Source of the DNA: Bugula neritina
Lineage: Eukaryota > Bryozoa > Gymnolaemata > Cheilostomatida > Bugulidae
Direction of reading: 5' to 3'
Assembly: GCA_964035545.1 (NCBI GenBank)
Contig: OZ037770.1
Coordinates: 8,013,473-8,077,472 of the forward strand
Length of the DNA: 64,000 nt
Each line of letters starts with the position of its first letter. Within the stretch, counting starts at the first letter, position 1. Below, piece by piece: positions 62,016-64,000 of the stretch. The notes under the pieces are model-generated. The model did no database searches. It was not told the DNA's origin and was given only the letters and a program-made list of their open reading frames with translations. A program made the position numbers and the translations under genes.

Positions 62016-62750
62016 TCACCGCAGGACCTGACCGGGGCCAGCGCCGGCCAGAATCGTTACCAGCTGTCCCAGCATCTCTACAATACGGTCCACTTCGGCT
62101 TCCAGAGGGGGAGCTTTGGGGCCCGTCGTAGCTCTGGCAGCACTGACTCCAACTGCTGGTGGGTTCCGTTGTGCTCGATGCATTTGGGTAGCCAACAGGT
62201 AAGCTTCTCCAGCCTTCAGGGCATCCTCTATTCTGGTTATCCCTTTAGCTCGTAGTTGATGGTGTAGGCCCAGGTCGTTTAGTGACTGGACAAAGGCGTC
62301 GTAGGTGTAACGCTCTTGGTGTTGTGCTGGTAGATCACCATACGCAATTTGTGCCAGCTTCTTCACCGTCGCGGCATGTTCTTGTAGCGAGGTCCGCGGG
62401 GCGCGGCACAATCTCTGTAGCTTGGTCCTGGCGCCTATTGCAGAGATGCCAAAACGGGCCCGCAACGCAGCCAATATCCGGTCTACGTTCATTCCTACTC
62501 CGTACGGCTTGGCTTGTTCTGTCAACGCTCTCCGCAATTGGATAAGGGCCACTCTGTGCGGCCATTGGGCAATATCCATTACTTTTCTAAACTCTTGTAT
62601 AAATTGTTTGACATCTTCTGACCCAGTAAAGGTGGGGGTTTTCAAGCAGTATCTATAAGCTTCTTCTCCCACATGATTTACAGGGTTAATATCGTTTCTA
62701 CGCTCACCTTCTACTGGGGGTGGTTGCGTTCTAGCATTTTCAGTCTCCAC
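62016..62750 (-). CDS. gag: Gag polyprotein of the Gypsy element
   Basis: 244 aa with the retrotransposon Gag capsid pattern (TPTFTGSEDVKQFIQEF, then LQRLCRAPRTSLQEHAATV and a basic region). It forms the particle that packages the element RNA. A CCHC zinc knuckle is not complete in this frame; a CGDPQHLW piece appears in another frame just past the stop (about 61990-62040), so the 3' end of gag may be frameshifted. A spacer of about 430 bp separates it from pol. Confidence 0.85.
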   Translation of the reverse strand: METENARTQPPPVEGERRNDINPVNHVGEEAYRYCLKTPTFTGSEDVKQFIQEFRKVMDIAQWPHRVALIQLRRALTEQAKPYGVGMNVDRILAALRARFGISAIGARTKLQRLCRAPRTSLQEHAATVKKLAQIAYGDLPAQHQERYTYDAFVQSLNDLGLHHQLRAKGITRIEDALKAGEAYLLATQMHRAQRNPPAVGVSAARATTGPKAPPLEAEVDRIVEMLGQLVTILAGAGPGQVLR

Positions 62751-62783
62751 CTTTGATTTACACTATCCCACCGCTGCCACCAC

Positions 62784-63087
62784 TGTTATGATTTTCAGAA
62801 TTAGGGTCGATGTGCAACCAAGAGAGTCTATTTATTGCTAGAGAAACTTCACCGTGATAAGTCGAGTAGATATCGTTATATTTAGGTACAGGAATACATA
62901 ATAAAATCTAATATAAACAGTCAACAATACACACGTCTAGTTAATTTACTGCACTATCCTCAACTGGCTAGTAGCGCGAAGCTAACTACTGCTACTCAAT
63001 ATCAACTTAGCTAATTGGCTGGGTATATAGTTCCGGGTCAATATGCGACCTTGCGTATTGTGCTGCTGGTAGCTCCACGAGCCACCA
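62784..63087 (-). repeat. 5' LTR of the Gypsy element
   Basis: 304 bp, identical to the other LTR except for one base. AT-rich, unlike the internal coding region. Confidence 0.95.
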
Positions 63088-64000
63088 CAATAGTATAGTA
63101 TAAGTATATAGCTATCAGGCTGAATCTAGTACAGCAGACAGCAGTAAAGTAGTAGTACTATTAATAATAGTAATAGTAATACTATTAAGAACAATGAATA
63201 TGATTATCATATTCATTGTATGTTTGCACTTGTTTTCGCAATAATCATAACGATACTGAGTTTTATGACAGTACACAAGTAACACATACTGTTACTGTTA
63301 GGAAGAAAACTTATGAGGAAAAACAACTCTTTCAAAGAGTTTACAGTAAAAAAATTGGCACTGCTGGCACCTAATTAACCTTCTTTATTTTAATTTCTGT
63401 AGTCAAACCTCAAATTTTTACCACAATTTCATAGTTTCGTTGGACTTAGCACACATTAAAACGCTTCTCACTAATAAAACGATGTACCTTTAATGGTTTT
63501 TAGGTTTTTGAGTTATTGCTATTTTTTTTTTGTTTCAGATTCAACCTATTTGTGCCTATATACTCCTTAAAAATTGACAAAACGTTCTGGATTTTCCGAT
63601 ACTATTGTCATATACTAAGCAGTTACTGACCTTAAGTAACTAAGCAGTTACATTTATTGTCATGTACTAATCAATTATTGTTATACAGCCAATTATATAT
63701 TTCATTTAACCTTTATTTTATTTAGGTGCCTAACAGATATAATTATATTACGTAGTGTATACTATATTATTCTGGGCTTTAGTATTTAGCAAATTATTTA
63801 TTAAATAGTGGTGTGTGTAAAGTAGTAAAAAGCATTGTCTTAACTTCGTTTGGTTAACTCTCCTTCAATTCAGATGTTAACAACATTGATTGCAGCTTCT
63901 GCATCTTCAGGTGGCCTAGTTAACATATTTTCAGTTTGTATGACATGAATAGGTTTTGAGCGACACTCTCATGCCCAGTGTCCTCTTTTGTTACAGTTGT
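63088..64000. other. Flank of the LTR element, no gene seen
   Basis: AT-rich sequence with short TAATAGTAA-type repeats at 63155-63200. No continuation of the minus-strand LINE and no target-site duplication matching 55618-55627 was recognised. Confidence 0.5.

Larger units (their letters stand above)
55628..63087 (-). mobile_element. Ty3/Gypsy LTR retrotransposon, recent insertion
   Basis: 7,460-bp element read on the minus strand: 5' LTR 62784-63087, gag, pol, extra ORFs, 3' LTR 55628-55931. The LTRs are 304 bp, start TGGTGGC and end ATAACA (TG...CA), and differ at one position (55922 versus 63079), so insertion is recent. Domain order protease, RT, RNase H, integrase with a GPY/F end places it in Ty3/Gypsy. 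A primer-binding-site candidate (TGGTGGCAGCGGTGGGA) follows the 5' LTR and a G-rich tract (GGCGGGGGCGG) precedes the 3' LTR. Coding parts are clearly more GC-rich than the host DNA. No matching target-site duplication was found. Confidence 0.92.

Overview
The window is nuclear DNA from an intron-rich, AT-rich animal genome with short introns, very many minisatellites and both old and very young transposons. A marine invertebrate fits best, and tandem, rapidly changing receptor tyrosine phosphatases suggest a sponge or another early-branching animal. The sequence alone does not fix the species. No prokaryotic operons, CRISPR arrays or rRNA genes were seen.

Layout. 1-4266 (+): the last six exons of a nucleotide-sugar transporter of the SLC35A family, closest in motifs to SLC35A4; three of its introns are mostly satellite DNA. 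4267-6618: intergenic, with one foldback transposon nested in another. 6619-20691 (-): receptor-type protein tyrosine phosphatase gene 1 (RPTP1), for which I could trace 22 exons in one unbroken frame (about 1,236 aa): signal peptide, an unusual propeller-like ectodomain, two fibronectin type III (FN3) domains, membrane-proximal module, one transmembrane helix, one phosphatase domain and a tyrosine-rich tail. 22553-42440 (-): tandem paralogue RPTP2, 34 exons (about 1,757 codons), with a Thr-rich stalk and eleven FN3 domains in place of the propeller. About 10 kb (6027-16075 and 21985-32395) is a direct duplication carrying the 3' two thirds of both genes. Inside RPTP2 a second duplication of about 4 kb doubled a block of three FN3 domains. 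44512-44978 (-): an inverted fragment holding the last two exons of the SLC35A4-like gene.

45450-64000 is repeat-rich: a dead hAT DNA transposon with 8-bp target duplications (47830-48566), two different broken non-LTR retrotransposons (50417-52680 on +, 53480-55627 on -), and a young Ty3/Gypsy LTR element (55628-63087, -). The two LTRs of that element differ at one base in 304. It has gag, pol broken at the start of integrase, and an extra zinc-finger ORF downstream of pol.

Biology. The two receptors share intracellular machinery but have different extracellular parts, so they probably sense different ligands and feed the same type of signal. In both, the catalytic loop ([10 protein letters not shown]) is intact once exons are joined, but the WPD loop reads WPS and the KNRY loop reads KNRT. 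This is the residue pattern of a substrate-trapping or very slow phosphatase. Two introns in the catalytic region of each gene are filled with tandem repeats that copy the exon end together with its splice donor.
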